The translations under genes and the position numbers were made by a program. Shown piece after piece: positions 1 through 8,414 of a stretch of 64,000 nucleotides of DNA; position 1 is the first letter of the stretch; each line of letters opens with the position of its first letter. The notes beneath the pieces were generated by a model, which was not told the DNA's origin, did no database searches, and saw nothing but the letters and a program-made list of their open reading frames with translations. The stretch comes from G965276675 sp965276675 (lineage in GTDB: Bacteria; Acidobacteriota; Terriglobia; Terriglobales; Acidobacteriaceae), in NCBI GenBank assembly GCA_965276675.1, contig OZ255624.1, positions 372,001 to 436,000 on the forward strand, written 5' to 3'.

Positions 1-86
1 GGAAACCACGACACCCTCCGCGTCTGCTACCTCCAAACACGCGATAATAGGAGAGAAGCGCTATATCGCAGAGACCAGAGAGACCT

Positions 87-524
87 ATGTCCGAACACCA
101 GAACGCTGCACCCCAGCCCGACCTTATGGAGCCGGCCGCCCCCAACATGGTCCGCGTCACCTTCCTGCCCGAGGGCCGCACCGTCGAGTTTGAATACGGC
201 TCCATGCCCTACGACAACCACGGCCAGCCCATGAGCTTCCTTGACGTCGCCGAAAACTTCAACATCTTCCTCGACCACGCCTGTGGCGGCGTCTGCGCCT
301 GCACCACCTGCCATCTCTGGATCAAGGAAGGCGCTCCCGCCATCTCTGAAGCCGACGATGACGAACTCGACCGCCTCGACCTCGCCGCTGACGTCCAGCT
401 CAACTCCCGCCTCGGCTGTCAGGCCGTCATCACCGGCCCTGGCACCTACATCGTCGAAATCCCGAAATGGAACCGCAACTACGTCTCCGAGGGCAAGCCG
501 CTCACCCTCGCCGAGTCCAAGTAG
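87..524 (+). CDS. fdx: Isc-type [2Fe-2S] ferredoxin
   Basis: Adrenodoxin-type ferredoxin of 145 residues, expected to supply electrons for Fe-S cluster assembly on the Isc scaffold in the cytoplasm. The cluster ligands are visible as C66, C72, C75 and C111 (C-x5-C-x2-C then a distant Cys in RLGCQ), with an additional Cys at 70 inside the loop. The acidic stretch after residue 88 fits the partner-docking helix of this family. The N-terminal 20 residues are an extension before the fold begins at MVRVTF. It is followed by iscX, so it belongs to the end of an isc operon whose earlier genes lie left of the window; bases 1-86 show no recognisable gene. The ribosome site is weak (GAGAGACC). Confidence 0.9.
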   Translation: MSEHQNAAPQPDLMEPAAPNMVRVTFLPEGRTVEFEYGSMPYDNHGQPMSFLDVAENFNIFLDHACGGVCACTTCHLWIKEGAPAISEADDDELDRLDLAADVQLNSRLGCQAVITGPGTYIVEIPKWNRNYVSEGKPLTLAESK

Positions 525-633
525 CCTCCAAGTAGCTCAACGAAACTTGTGCACAATTAAGCCCAGTTAAGCCCCGTTAGCGAACCAAATTGCGCACAAA
601 ACGCACCCGTTAACCCCTGTTTGGAGACACAAA

Positions 634-855
634 ATGGCCCGCGAACTCACCTGGAACGACGCCGAAGAGATCGGCATTCAGCTGCAGGAGAAGCACCCGG
701 AACTCGATCCCCTGGCCGTCCGCTTTACCGACCTCCACCGCTATGTCACTGAATTAGAAGGTTTTGCAGATGACAAGTCCAAGTCCAGTGAGCCCAAGCT
801 GGAAGCCATCCAGATGGCTTGGTATGAGGAGTACAAAGACGCCCAGGGGAACTAA
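634..855 (+). CDS. iscX: Fe-S assembly protein IscX
   Basis: Small acidic protein of 73 residues matching the IscX/YfhJ family: it starts with LTWNDAEEIG, has the conserved HPELDPLAVRFTDLH region and ends with an AIQMAWYEEYKD helix. IscX binds the cysteine desulfurase IscS and iron and tunes the rate of cluster assembly. A good ribosome site (GGAGA, 6 bases before ATG) supports the start. It lies 109 bases after fdx on the same strand, the classical end of isc operons. Its stop codon directly abuts the stop of the convergent yraN-like gene. Confidence 0.9.
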   Translation: MARELTWNDAEEIGIQLQEKHPELDPLAVRFTDLHRYVTELEGFADDKSKSSEPKLEAIQMAWYEEYKDAQGN

Positions 856-1353
856 TCAGCTCCAGTGATGCGCCGGTTCCGACCACCCAAATGCTCCCGG
901 AATCACACGAATCTCGGTTATTTCTCCGGAGAAATACACCGAAACAATATCGAATCGCACCAGCGGCGGCTCCAGCGGCAGCGTCCGCAGGTACAGCCGC
1001 GCCATTCGCCGCACTGCCCGTCGTTTATCCGCATCCACTGCCGACTCCGCTGTCGCAATGTCGTGACTGCTGCGTGCCTTAACCTCAACAAAGCAAAGCA
1101 CATCGCCATCCCACGCCACGAAGTCCAGATCTCCTGGCTGTTTGGCCGAAACCCACCGCCGCGCCACCACTATCCGCCCCATTCGCCGCAGGTGAAAGAA
1201 CGCCGCCTCCTCGCCGCGCTCTCCCAAAACGATATGATTCGATACGGTTAGAGCCGGATGAGCCCGCCCCGACAGCCGATCCAGCACGGGCAAAAGCCGT
1301 TCCATGACCCCCAGCTGAAGCATCCGCAGCCGATGCTCTCCCAATCCGTGCAT
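856..1353 (-). CDS. YraN/UPF0102 family endonuclease-like protein
   Basis: 165-residue member of the UPF0102 (YraN) family, which carries a restriction-endonuclease-like fold. Visible signature parts are LGERGEEAA (about residues 43-51), GDLDFVAWDG (about 74-83) and CFVEVKAR (about 87-94), giving the D-x(n)-E-x-K arrangement typical of PD-(D/E)xK nucleases. The cellular role of the family is unsettled; a link to DNA processing is inferred from the fold. About 40 residues precede the conserved core, so the true start could be one of the internal Met codons. Convergent with iscX with no spacer. Confidence 0.82.
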   Translation of the reverse strand: MHGLGEHRLRMLQLGVMERLLPVLDRLSGRAHPALTVSNHIVLGERGEEAAFFHLRRMGRIVVARRWVSAKQPGDLDFVAWDGDVLCFVEVKARSSHDIATAESAVDADKRRAVRRMARLYLRTLPLEPPLVRFDIVSVYFSGEITEIRVIPGAFGWSEPAHHWS

Positions 1354-1461
1354 GGCACGATTGTCACCCCCACCCGCACCCCTCTCAATGTCACCTTGGT
1401 AGCAGATGCACCACTCGCGAGGCGCATCGAATAGAAGTCAGGCCGAAAAGGGAAGGAATCC

Positions 1462-1935
1462 ATGCGAAAACAGATAATCGGTCAACCCACCCCCGTCTCC
1501 GTGGCCCAAGCTGGGGGCAACTGGCTTGACCTCTCCTCGCTCGCCAGTGTGGAGGTGAGTTCGGAAGATCCACGTTTCCCCATCGATCCAGTGCTGGAGG
1601 GCGGGCATGACCGCGGCTGGCGCGCAGGAGGACCGGGAAAACAGACAATACGCATCAACTTCGACGCGCCCCAGAAGATCTCGCGCATTTGCGTGCGCTT
1701 CCTCGACCGGGAGCACCAGCGCGAACAAGAATTTGTCCTACGCTACGCCGCAGGCGCCGCGCCGGTGCAAGAGATCGTGCGCCAGCAGTGGAATTTCAGC
1801 CCAGGCGGCTCTGTTGAAGAGCGGGAAGACTTTACCGTGGACCTGAAGGGCGTCACGATGGTCGAGCTCGAGATCGATCCCGATAAGGGACGCGACACGT
1901 TACCTGCGACACTTTCGGAGTTCATGATCGCCTGA
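1462..1935 (+). CDS. Hypothetical protein, predicted beta-sandwich (discoidin-like)
   Basis: 157 residues without signal peptide or membrane segment. The pattern WLDLSSLASVEVSSEDPRF, then QTIRINFDAPQKISRICVRFLD, then a C-terminal MVELEIDPDKG strand resembles galactose-binding/discoidin-like jelly-roll domains, in which strands alternate with a conserved loop. A ligand cannot be named. The start has a strong ribosome site (GGAAGGA, 5 bases before ATG). The protein stands alone; the next small genes follow on the same strand. Function unknown; the fold assignment is an inference from strand pattern only. Confidence 0.65.
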   Translation: MRKQIIGQPTPVSVAQAGGNWLDLSSLASVEVSSEDPRFPIDPVLEGGHDRGWRAGGPGKQTIRINFDAPQKISRICVRFLDREHQREQEFVLRYAAGAAPVQEIVRQQWNFSPGGSVEEREDFTVDLKGVTMVELEIDPDKGRDTLPATLSEFMIA

Positions 1936-1966
1936 ATTGCACAGGCGTCTCCTGCTACGCTCCGGC

Positions 1967-2158
1967 ATGCGGATGGGTAGCATGCAGATCTATTGTGTCG
2001 CGTTTGCGACTGCGGTTTTCTGGCTGATGTCGTCGTCGACTTCTATGAGGCCACAGACGACCGCGATTACCGGAGCGGTTTTTGCAGTCATTGCGCTCCT
2101 GGCCGGGCGAACTGGAGTAAAAGTAGTAGAGGAAGGGCGTCGTGGCACACCACAATGA
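1967..2158 (+). CDS. Small two-helix membrane protein
   Basis: Predicted protein of up to 63 residues with two hydrophobic segments (IYCVAFATAVFWLM and ITGAVFAVIALLAG) separated by a short polar turn, and a charged tail. It overlaps the next small membrane gene by 17 bases in another frame, which suggests translational coupling. Several in-frame Met codons (1967, 1973, 1982) compete and none has a clear ribosome site, so the start is uncertain. No family recognised. Confidence 0.4.
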   Translation: MRMGSMQIYCVAFATAVFWLMSSSTSMRPQTTAITGAVFAVIALLAGRTGVKVVEEGRRGTPQ

Positions 2159-2348
2159 GCCCTCCGGGAGTGGAATGCTGGCCCGCACATATTGGATTTG
2201 GTTTGCCGGGGCCGCCGCCTGGTGGGCCGATGCCGCCATCGCCGTACATTACCAGCATCTTGGCCATGCCCTGCTTGCGCTCGGCATCGCGGCGCTGTTC
2301 TTCATAGCCGGCATGATCTGGCTGAAGACTCCGCCCCGCAAGCGCTGA
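2142..2348 (+). CDS. Small membrane protein, unknown function
   Basis: 68-residue protein with two predicted transmembrane helices (around residues 14-32 and 43-61) and a basic C-terminus (KTPPRKR), which would face the cytoplasm. It begins with GTG after a strong ribosome site (GAGGAAGG, 5 bases upstream), inside the 3' end of the preceding small membrane gene. The pair probably forms a two-gene unit. No known family recognised. Confidence 0.55.
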   Translation: MAHHNEPSGSGMLARTYWIWFAGAAAWWADAAIAVHYQHLGHALLALGIAALFFIAGMIWLKTPPRKR

Positions 2349-2359
2349 GAATGTGCGTG

Positions 2360-2473
2360 TCAGTACTCGTCTTCGTGCGGTGCTTCGCTGAGCGGTTTGC
2401 CGCTAGTCGCCCACACAATGCACGCGACAAACACTGCTATCAATGCACCCACTTCCAGAAATGTAACGCCCAT
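2360..2473 (-). CDS. 37-residue single-pass membrane protein
   Basis: Short protein MGVTFLEVGALIAVF and so on, with one transmembrane helix (about residues 5-21) and an acidic tail ending HEDEY. The start is chosen because a near-perfect ribosome site (AAGGAGAG) lies 6 bases before the ATG; a longer reading frame upstream lacks such a site. Single-pass miniproteins of this kind often bind a larger membrane complex, but no partner is evident here. The 159 bases from here to the antiporter stop contain nothing recognisable. Confidence 0.6.
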   Translation of the reverse strand: MGVTFLEVGALIAVFVACIVWATSGKPLSEAPHEDEY

Positions 2474-2632
2474 CGTCTTCTCTCCTTCTTTACTTAAAGC
2501 ACTAAGTGACTCTAACGGTTTCAGGCGGTTGGGGGAAGAGCGTGCGCCTTTCTCATTTTGCCGACCACTCACTCAGATTGAGAAAGCTCACCTGGTTTAA
2601 ATTAACCGGACCAGTTGCCTGCCAGTTGGCAT

Positions 2633-4252
2633 TCACGACCGCGGCTCATATCGAGTGTCCAGCAGATCCAGTTCGCGCTCCAGGGTGCGCAGCACATGAT
2701 CACTGATCTTCTCCTGGTAACGCAGCTTTACCAGCGTTGACCGTTCGCGTGCGCGTACCTGCCGGCTCAGTTCGCGGGCATGCCGCCCCTCCTCTGCTGA
2801 CGGTTCATCTTCTTCTGCATGACCTTCGGAGACGCGCGCCAATCGCTGCCGGTAGTGCCGCGCCAGGTCCTCCCACACTTCCGCTTGCTCTGGCTTCTGG
2901 ACGTATCGCACCTCATCCAGATACCCCATCGCTGCTCGCAGCATTCTCCGCCGCGCCTCATTCTCCTCGTCGTGCAAGCCCTCGCCGCCAGAGAGGCCAA
3001 GCTTCTCGATCAACTTAGGCAGCGTGAGCCCCTGCAAAACTAGAGTGACTAGGATAATGGCAAAGGTCAGAAAGATGATGACGTTCCGCTGAGGAAATGG
3101 GGCGCCACTTTCGACGTACTCCGGCAGGGAAAACGCCGCGGCCAGAGCCAGCACGCCACGCATCCCCGTCCAGCCCAGGACAAACAGGCTCCGTCCTGCA
3201 ATGGGCGCCACGTCCTGCTTAAGGAGATTGCGTCGGATGGTGTACGCGATTTTCGCGCCGGGAAAGACCCAGAACAGGCGCAGGGCGATGACGACCACCG
3301 TCAAGATCGCCGCATCGAGCATAAGCTGCTGATGCCCCATGGTCCGGATACCACTTAGGATGAACGGAAGCTGTAGCCCGATGAGGATGAACACCGTGCC
3401 GTTAAGCAGGAAGTCCAGCGTGCCCCAGACGGCGCCATTCTCCAGCCGCGCTTGTGTGGAGAAGACCTCGGAGCTCTTGCGTCCCAGGTAAAGCCCGCAG
3501 ACTACCGTGGCCAGTGGCCCGGAGGCGTGTATGCCCTCCGCGCTCAGGTAGGCGACGTAGGGGGCCAGCAGGCTCACCGTGATCTCAATGGGCGGATCGG
3601 TGATGCGGAGCTGCACCCAATGGATGATCCAAGCCGCGAGGAGCCCTACCACCACCGCACCGCCGACCAGCAGTACGAGCCGTATCAGCCCGGCGCCCAG
3701 TCTGGGCACCTCCCCGCTGGCGACGAAGGTAACGGTAAACTCCAGCGCCAGCAGCGAGCTGGCATCGTTCACCAGGCTCTCGCCTTCCAGCAGATCGACT
3801 ATGCGGCGCGGCAGGCCCACCCGGGTCGCAATGGCCGTAGCCGCAATCGCATCCGTGCTGGCGACCACCGCGCCCAGCACCAGCCCCAGACGCCAATCGA
3901 AGCCGGGCAGCAGCCAGTGACTGGCCAGCCCCACCCCGACCACGGTAAAGCCGACCAGCCCGAAAGCCAGCATCAGGATGCTGATCAGGTTGTAGCGGAA
4001 GTCGCGCCAGGAGGTGTTGACCGCAGCGGCGAACAAGAGGGGCGGCAGTAGGACCAGGAAGACGATGTTGGGGTTGAGCGAGATATGCGGCAGGTTGGGA
4101 ATAAAGCTCAGCAGCAGACCACCGATCACCAGAACGATGGGATACGGCGTCTTGAACTTGCGCGCGAGCGTGGTAAGGCCGGCCACGCCCAGCAGCAAAA
4201 ACAAAAGGATCAACTCCGCGCGGTGAATGCCTCCATACATAAGGCTCTCCAT
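2633..4252 (-). CDS. Na+/H+ antiporter, CPA1 (NhaP-like) family
   Basis: 539-residue inner-membrane cation/proton antiporter. About twelve hydrophobic segments span residues 8-420. The conserved core motifs are visible: ASTDAIAATAIA (equivalent to the family TDP/SDP region) and LLEGESLVNDASS (the ES-x-ND motif). The last 120 residues are hydrophilic and strongly charged with predicted helices, a cytoplasmic regulatory tail typical of bacterial CPA1 exchangers. Expected role: sodium or potassium extrusion and pH homeostasis. The upstream DUF1275 gene ends with TAA directly followed by this ATG, so the two are co-transcribed and probably translationally coupled. Confidence 0.88.
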   Translation of the reverse strand: MESLMYGGIHRAELILLFLLLGVAGLTTLARKFKTPYPIVLVIGGLLLSFIPNLPHISLNPNIVFLVLLPPLLFAAAVNTSWRDFRYNLISILMLAFGLVGFTVVGVGLASHWLLPGFDWRLGLVLGAVVASTDAIAATAIATRVGLPRRIVDLLEGESLVNDASSLLALEFTVTFVASGEVPRLGAGLIRLVLLVGGAVVVGLLAAWIIHWVQLRITDPPIEITVSLLAPYVAYLSAEGIHASGPLATVVCGLYLGRKSSEVFSTQARLENGAVWGTLDFLLNGTVFILIGLQLPFILSGIRTMGHQQLMLDAAILTVVVIALRLFWVFPGAKIAYTIRRNLLKQDVAPIAGRSLFVLGWTGMRGVLALAAAFSLPEYVESGAPFPQRNVIIFLTFAIILVTLVLQGLTLPKLIEKLGLSGGEGLHDEENEARRRMLRAAMGYLDEVRYVQKPEQAEVWEDLARHYRQRLARVSEGHAEEDEPSAEEGRHARELSRQVRARERSTLVKLRYQEKISDHVLRTLERELDLLDTRYEPRS

Positions 4253-4978
4253 TTACGCGGGCGCCCCGGAGCCGGTGGTTGCACGCACAGTGTGGCCAAC
4301 TGCCAGGAGCAGCAGCACCAACCCTGCCGCTACCACCGCAAACCGGTTGGCATGGAGCGCCATCCCGCTTCCGGCGCATGCTCCCACGGTGAACGCCCCA
4401 GCCAGCTTAGCCAGGGTGCCCGCATCGTTGTTCGCGAGCGAGTCGTCCAAAGTTGAGTCTCTGCGCCCCTCCAGCTTTTCGGTCTCGCCCTCCGCCAGGC
4501 GCGTGACCATGCCGGCCATGAACGCCGTGTAGACGCTTGCTCCATTGGTCCGGCGCAGAGCACCGGTCTGCAGGCCGAGACCCACGGAGAGCAGCAAAAC
4601 ATTCACCTCAGTAGGTAAGGGATGGTGCGCCAGCAGAAAGCCTCCCGGAACGAGAAAGAACGCCGCCTCCAGGAAGAGCGCCAGGGTGAGCGGCGGTACT
4701 CTGGTCCCGCGTATTTTAGTCCGGCGTACAGGACCGGTATCGAGGACGGATGTAGCGCCGATGGCGATCACCATCGTCAACACAGCCCCGGCACGCAGAG
4801 CCGCCTGCCTCCACTGCATCGAGACCATGCTGATCGCCGCCAGCACCAGGTTGCCGCTGATGTGCCCGGCAAAGACCGTGGACACCACATAGGTAGCGGC
4901 ATCCGTGTAGCCGCCAACAAAGGCAAGCGCCATAGAAAGCCAGATGCCAGCGGAGTATTCAGGGGGCAGATCTTTCAT
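4253..4978 (-). CDS. YoaK/DUF1275 family membrane protein
   Basis: Six-helix inner-membrane protein of the DUF1275 (YoaK) family: FVGGYTDAATYVVSTVFAGHISGN near the start is the family signature, followed by LQTGALRRTNGASVYTAFMAGM, which is also conserved. Function is unknown; a transport role is assumed by others. I start at the Met of MKDLPPEY, which gives 241 residues, the usual family length; the frame stays open upstream to an ATG at 5116, adding 46 Arg/Ser-rich residues that look non-coding. Directly upstream of and coupled to the antiporter gene. Confidence 0.8.
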   Translation of the reverse strand: MKDLPPEYSAGIWLSMALAFVGGYTDAATYVVSTVFAGHISGNLVLAAISMVSMQWRQAALRAGAVLTMVIAIGATSVLDTGPVRRTKIRGTRVPPLTLALFLEAAFFLVPGGFLLAHHPLPTEVNVLLLSVGLGLQTGALRRTNGASVYTAFMAGMVTRLAEGETEKLEGRRDSTLDDSLANNDAGTLAKLAGAFTVGACAGSGMALHANRFAVVAAGLVLLLLAVGHTVRATTGSGAPA

Positions 4979-5213
4979 CGCAGATTTCAGCTCAGCACGT
5001 TCGAGTGCTCGGATGCGTCGAGAGGGTGCGCTGTTGGTATTTGGAAGTGGAGCGTCTAGTGCCGAAAGACAAGTCGACCGAAACCGACTGCGGCCAAATC
5101 GGACGGAACTGAGCACGACCGAACTCTGAGCTGGCTTCCTTATCCCACCTGGATGCCGACAGACCCTCTCTTGTTCCTGCCAAACCCGTTCCTCTTCTAC
5201 AATCGGCAGTGCT

Positions 5214-6407
5214 ATGAATCTCTCGGCAATCCAGGCAGCGCTTCAGGAGCAGCAAGTAGATGGCTGGCTCTTCTACGATCATCACCATCGCGACCCGCTG
5301 GCCTACCGCATCCTTGGCCTCGATCCGGCGATGCAGGTCACGCGCCGCTGGTACTACTTCATTCCCGCCATGGGCGAGCCGCGCAAGCTGGTGCATCGCA
5401 TCGAGTCGGGGCGCCTGGATACAGTTCCCGGCACGCTTCCGGGCGACAAGCAGTTGTATTCCTCCTGGCAGGAGTTGGAAGCGAACCTGCGCATGATGCT
5501 CGCACCGTACACCCGCATCGCCATGCAGTACTCGCCGCGCAACGCCATCATGTACGTCTCGCTGGTCGACGCTGGGACGATAGAGTTGCTGCGCGAGTTC
5601 GGCAAAACGGTGGTCAGCTCGGCCGATCTGGTCAGCCGGTTCGAGGCTGTGCTGACGCCCGCGGCGATCGCCAGCCACTACGAGGCGCAGCGCAAGATCG
5701 ACAGCATTCTCGAAGAAGGTTTTCGCGAGCTCGGCCGCCGCGTCCGCGCCGGGAGCAGGGCCAACAGCGGCACGACCGAGTACGCGATGGTCGAGTGGTT
5801 TCAGGCGGCTATGGAGCGCGAAGCGCTGGAGTGGGAGCATGGGCCGAATGTCTCGGTCAACCGCAACAGCGCCGACTCGCATTACGAGCCAACCGCCGCG
5901 CGCTCGCTGCCCATTCGCTCCGGCGATTTCGTGCTGATCGACATCTGGGCGCGGAACCGGCAGCCCGGCTCGGTTTACTACGACATCACCTGGACCGGCG
6001 TGGTCGATCGCGATCCCAGCCCCAAGGAGAAGGAGGTCTTCGCCGTGGTGCGCGATGCCCGCGACGCCGCGGCCGCGCGCGTTGCAGAGGCCTTCGCAGC
6101 GAACGAGCCGATCGCGGGCTGGCAGGCCGATGATGCCGCACGCGCCGTGATCCGCGAGGCCGGGTACGCCGATTACTTCACCCATCGCACCGGGCACAAC
6201 ATCGCCAACGACATTCACGGCAACGGCGCGCATCTGGACAACCTGGAGACCCACGACGAGCGGCTGATCCTGCCCATGACCTGCTTCTCCGTAGAGCCCG
6301 GCGTGTACCTCCCGGAGTTCGGCATCCGCAGCGAGGTCAACATGATCGCCGAGCCGGGGCAGGCCCGCGTCACCGGCCGCGTGCAGCGAGAACTGGTGCG
6401 CATCTAA
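5214..6407 (+). CDS. M24 family Xaa-Pro-type metallopeptidase
   Basis: 397 residues with the two-domain layout of aminopeptidase P/prolidase: a creatinase-like N-terminal domain (residues 1-150) and a pita-bread catalytic domain. The dinuclear metal ligands are visible: Asp in VLIDIWA, Asp in VYYDITW, His in HRTGHNIAND, Glu in SVEPGVY and Glu in GIRSEVNM. No signal peptide, so it acts in the cytoplasm, removing N-terminal residues preceding proline or cleaving X-Pro dipeptides; substrate choice cannot be told. A possible -10 box (TACAAT, 5198-5203) lies only about 10 bases before the ATG, so the transcript may be nearly leaderless. Divergent from the DUF1275 gene. Confidence 0.88.
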   Translation: MNLSAIQAALQEQQVDGWLFYDHHHRDPLAYRILGLDPAMQVTRRWYYFIPAMGEPRKLVHRIESGRLDTVPGTLPGDKQLYSSWQELEANLRMMLAPYTRIAMQYSPRNAIMYVSLVDAGTIELLREFGKTVVSSADLVSRFEAVLTPAAIASHYEAQRKIDSILEEGFRELGRRVRAGSRANSGTTEYAMVEWFQAAMEREALEWEHGPNVSVNRNSADSHYEPTAARSLPIRSGDFVLIDIWARNRQPGSVYYDITWTGVVDRDPSPKEKEVFAVVRDARDAAAARVAEAFAANEPIAGWQADDAARAVIREAGYADYFTHRTGHNIANDIHGNGAHLDNLETHDERLILPMTCFSVEPGVYLPEFGIRSEVNMIAEPGQARVTGRVQRELVRI

Positions 6408-6468
6408 ATGCGGCTGCGGAGGAAGAGGCAGCCGGAATCACCCCTGCGGTATAGTTTCAACAGAAGCA

Positions 6469-6942
6469 ATGGCTATCTCCGCTGACCCCAACACGCCGGC
6501 TAACAAGATTCACTCCGGGGCCGCCCCGGGTGCTGTGCCGAGTTCCAAGACAGACACGCGTGCCACCGCGAAACAGGCGAGCGCATTCTCACTCGCGCTT
6601 CTCGCGGGCTGGCTTGTTCCCGGTGCGGGGCACTGGGTAGCCCGCCGGCCTGTGCGGGGCAGCCTGCTCTTTGTCTCCATCGTCCTCATGTTCGTGCTCG
6701 GGCTGCTCATGCAGGGCAAGCTTTACGCGGCGAACACGGGCAATACTCTGGATATGCTGGGCTTTGTTGGGGATCTTGGCGGCGGCCTGATGTACGCCGT
6801 CGCGCGGGCTATGGACCTGGGCCACGGCGCCGTCCAGATCGCCACTGCGGACTACGGCACCAAATTCATCGTGGTCGCTGGGCTGCTGAACATCATCTCC
6901 GCCGTGGACGCGCACAACATCCGCATTGGGAGGAAGCCGTGA
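6469..6942 (+). CDS. DUF6677-type membrane protein
   Basis: 157 residues: a polar Ser/Thr/Ala-rich N-terminal 40 residues, then helices around LALLAGWLVPGAGHW, SLLFVSIVLMFVLGLLM, a Gly-rich loop and a last helix near KFIVVAGLLNIISAVDA. The GWLVPGAGHW motif matches a family I know from acidobacteria (DUF6677) and resembles the short membrane domain of TM2-like proteins. Function unknown. Its stop overlaps the start of the next gene by four bases (GTGA), so the two are translated together. Confidence 0.7.
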   Translation: MAISADPNTPANKIHSGAAPGAVPSSKTDTRATAKQASAFSLALLAGWLVPGAGHWVARRPVRGSLLFVSIVLMFVLGLLMQGKLYAANTGNTLDMLGFVGDLGGGLMYAVARAMDLGHGAVQIATADYGTKFIVVAGLLNIISAVDAHNIRIGRKP

Positions 6943-7121
6943 CCTTTGCGCCCTCTCACTTCACCGCGGTGCTGCTCTTTGCGCTCTTCGCCTCGGTGGT
7001 CTTCGGCATCACGCAGCGGTCTACCTCGCGCGCGATGATCCGCTACGGTGTCTACTGCTTCGTGCTCTTCGTGGGTTCTGTCATCGTGGGCAGCTGGGTG
7101 ATGTACTTCATCAAGCACTAA
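6939..7121 (+). CDS. 60-residue membrane protein coupled to the DUF6677 gene
   Basis: Two predicted transmembrane helices (about residues 8-25 and 36-57) joined by a basic loop QRSTSRAMIRYG. Starts with GTG inside the stop of the upstream gene (GTGA overlap), with AGGA 6 bases upstream as ribosome site. The coupling suggests a small partner of the DUF6677 protein. No family name can be assigned. Confidence 0.6.
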   Translation: MTFAPSHFTAVLLFALFASVVFGITQRSTSRAMIRYGVYCFVLFVGSVIVGSWVMYFIKH

Positions 7122-7135
7122 TGTGGTGAGTCGCT

Positions 7136-7212
7136 GTCATCTTGAGCGTAACGAAGGTGGAGTCGAAAAGCCTGCCCTGAGCGTAGCCGAAGGGACCTGC
7201 TTCATCTTGTAT
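7136..7212. repeat. Dispersed GAGCG/GTCGAAGG-type intergenic repeat
   Basis: The 137-base gap between convergent genes holds two tandem versions of the motif TTGAGCGTAACGAAGG / CTGAGCGTAGCCGAAGG. Related strings occur at about 28106-28150 and, more degenerate, at 26536. Such repeats resemble REP-like intergenic sequences seen in many bacteria. No open reading frame of credible composition lies here. Confidence 0.5.
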
Positions 7213-7258
7213 TCAAGAATCGGCGCAAAGCGCCGCTCAACCAAACTACGCAGAATGC

Positions 7259-8326
7259 TTACCGGCGCGCTCGCTCCCACACCATCGCATCGAAGGTATG
7301 CCGTACGTGAAAACCGCGCTCCTCATAGAGCGCTACCGCCTCCGTGTTGCCTTTCGTAACCGTCAATGTGACAGAATCCAGCCCAGCCTCGCGCAGCCTG
7401 CCAAAGCACCGCACCATCAACAAACGGCCCAGGCCCCGGTGGCGTAGCGCGGGTGAGAGGCAGATCTGGGTCACGTGCCCCGTGTCGTCGCTTACGCGCG
7501 AGCACAGCAGCACTCCCGCCAGCTCGTCGCGGTCACGGTAAGCCAGCACCAGCGACGAATCCCCATCGAAAAACCCGCACCCCGGAAAGCGCACGATGTT
7601 ATGCAGAAAGCGCAGCGACCCTCCGACGGTGCGGTACTGATCGTTGATCAGGCTATCCAGGTGCTCGCGATAGGAATGGGAGATCAGCCGCCCCGCAGCC
7701 GCAAAATCGCTGTCCCGCCAGGTGCGCAGTTCAAGCTCCTTGGGGACCGAAACCTCCGCCGGCTCGCTGCCCGTGCCGTTCAGCTTGAGCTCCATAAATA
7801 ACCGCTCGTGGATGGAGAATCCTGCCTTCTCAAAGAGCGGCGCGTGCTGCCCGTGGGGATGCAGCAGGAGCTGCGTCTCAATGCGCTCCACTCCCGGCGA
7901 ATTCTGCAGCAGCTCCAGCAAGTGAATCAGCAGGCGTGTCTCGATCTGTGTGGCGGTGTCGCTGTCGCGGGGGGCCTTGCCGCCAGAGACTCGCTTCCTA
8001 TCCACAGCCGATCCCCCGGCTGACCCCCGATCTGACCCAAAGACGTCCCCGATCACTGCCTTGTTGTGTTCATAGACGCAGAAGACATACCCTACTACCC
8101 GGCCATCTTCTGAAGCGACGTACCCCGGCAGGATATGCGAATCCAGGTAGTCCAGCAGCAACTTGGCCGAGGCGCGATAGTCCCAGCGCAGCCGCCGGCT
8201 CCACTCGCCCGTCTCCTCCTCCAGCAATGGACGCAGTGCCGGAGCGGAGAAGTGCCGGAGATCGAGTATCTGGAGAGGAGCGCGTGCCGCCGATGACGAG
8301 GCGGGAACGGGAACGCGATTGCTCAT
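7259..8326 (-). CDS. GNAT acetyltransferase, probably two tandem domains
   Basis: 355 residues with two GNAT-like halves. The C-terminal half carries the acetyl-CoA site: LSPALRHRGLGRLLM (motif A, RxxGxG) followed by VTKGNTEAVALYEERGF (motif B). The N-terminal half has GYVASEDGRVVGYVFCVYEH, a beta4-like strand, and a long insert with a Gly/Ser/Lys-rich loop, and seems to lack the full acetyl-CoA loop. The substrate cannot be predicted. I start at the Met of MSNRVPVP because GGGAG stands 9 bases upstream; the frame stays open to 8446 but that extension would run into the next gene. Confidence 0.75.
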   Translation of the reverse strand: MSNRVPVPASSSAARAPLQILDLRHFSAPALRPLLEEETGEWSRRLRWDYRASAKLLLDYLDSHILPGYVASEDGRVVGYVFCVYEHNKAVIGDVFGSDRGSAGGSAVDRKRVSGGKAPRDSDTATQIETRLLIHLLELLQNSPGVERIETQLLLHPHGQHAPLFEKAGFSIHERLFMELKLNGTGSEPAEVSVPKELELRTWRDSDFAAAGRLISHSYREHLDSLINDQYRTVGGSLRFLHNIVRFPGCGFFDGDSSLVLAYRDRDELAGVLLCSRVSDDTGHVTQICLSPALRHRGLGRLLMVRCFGRLREAGLDSVTLTVTKGNTEAVALYEERGFHVRHTFDAMVWERARR

Positions 8327-8414
8327 GGAGCACACACTCCCTCGTGACTGCGGCACGCAATAGCCATCTCGGAGGAGTGTAAGCGGTAGCGCAATGACGC
8401 GCAAAGCCGTAGCT

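Noticed and set aside
4992..6254. A 420-residue open frame opposite the M24 peptidase
   Set aside because: Antisense to a gene with all five metal ligands; composition (Arg/Ala/His/Gln-rich, no motifs) fits a high-GC shadow.
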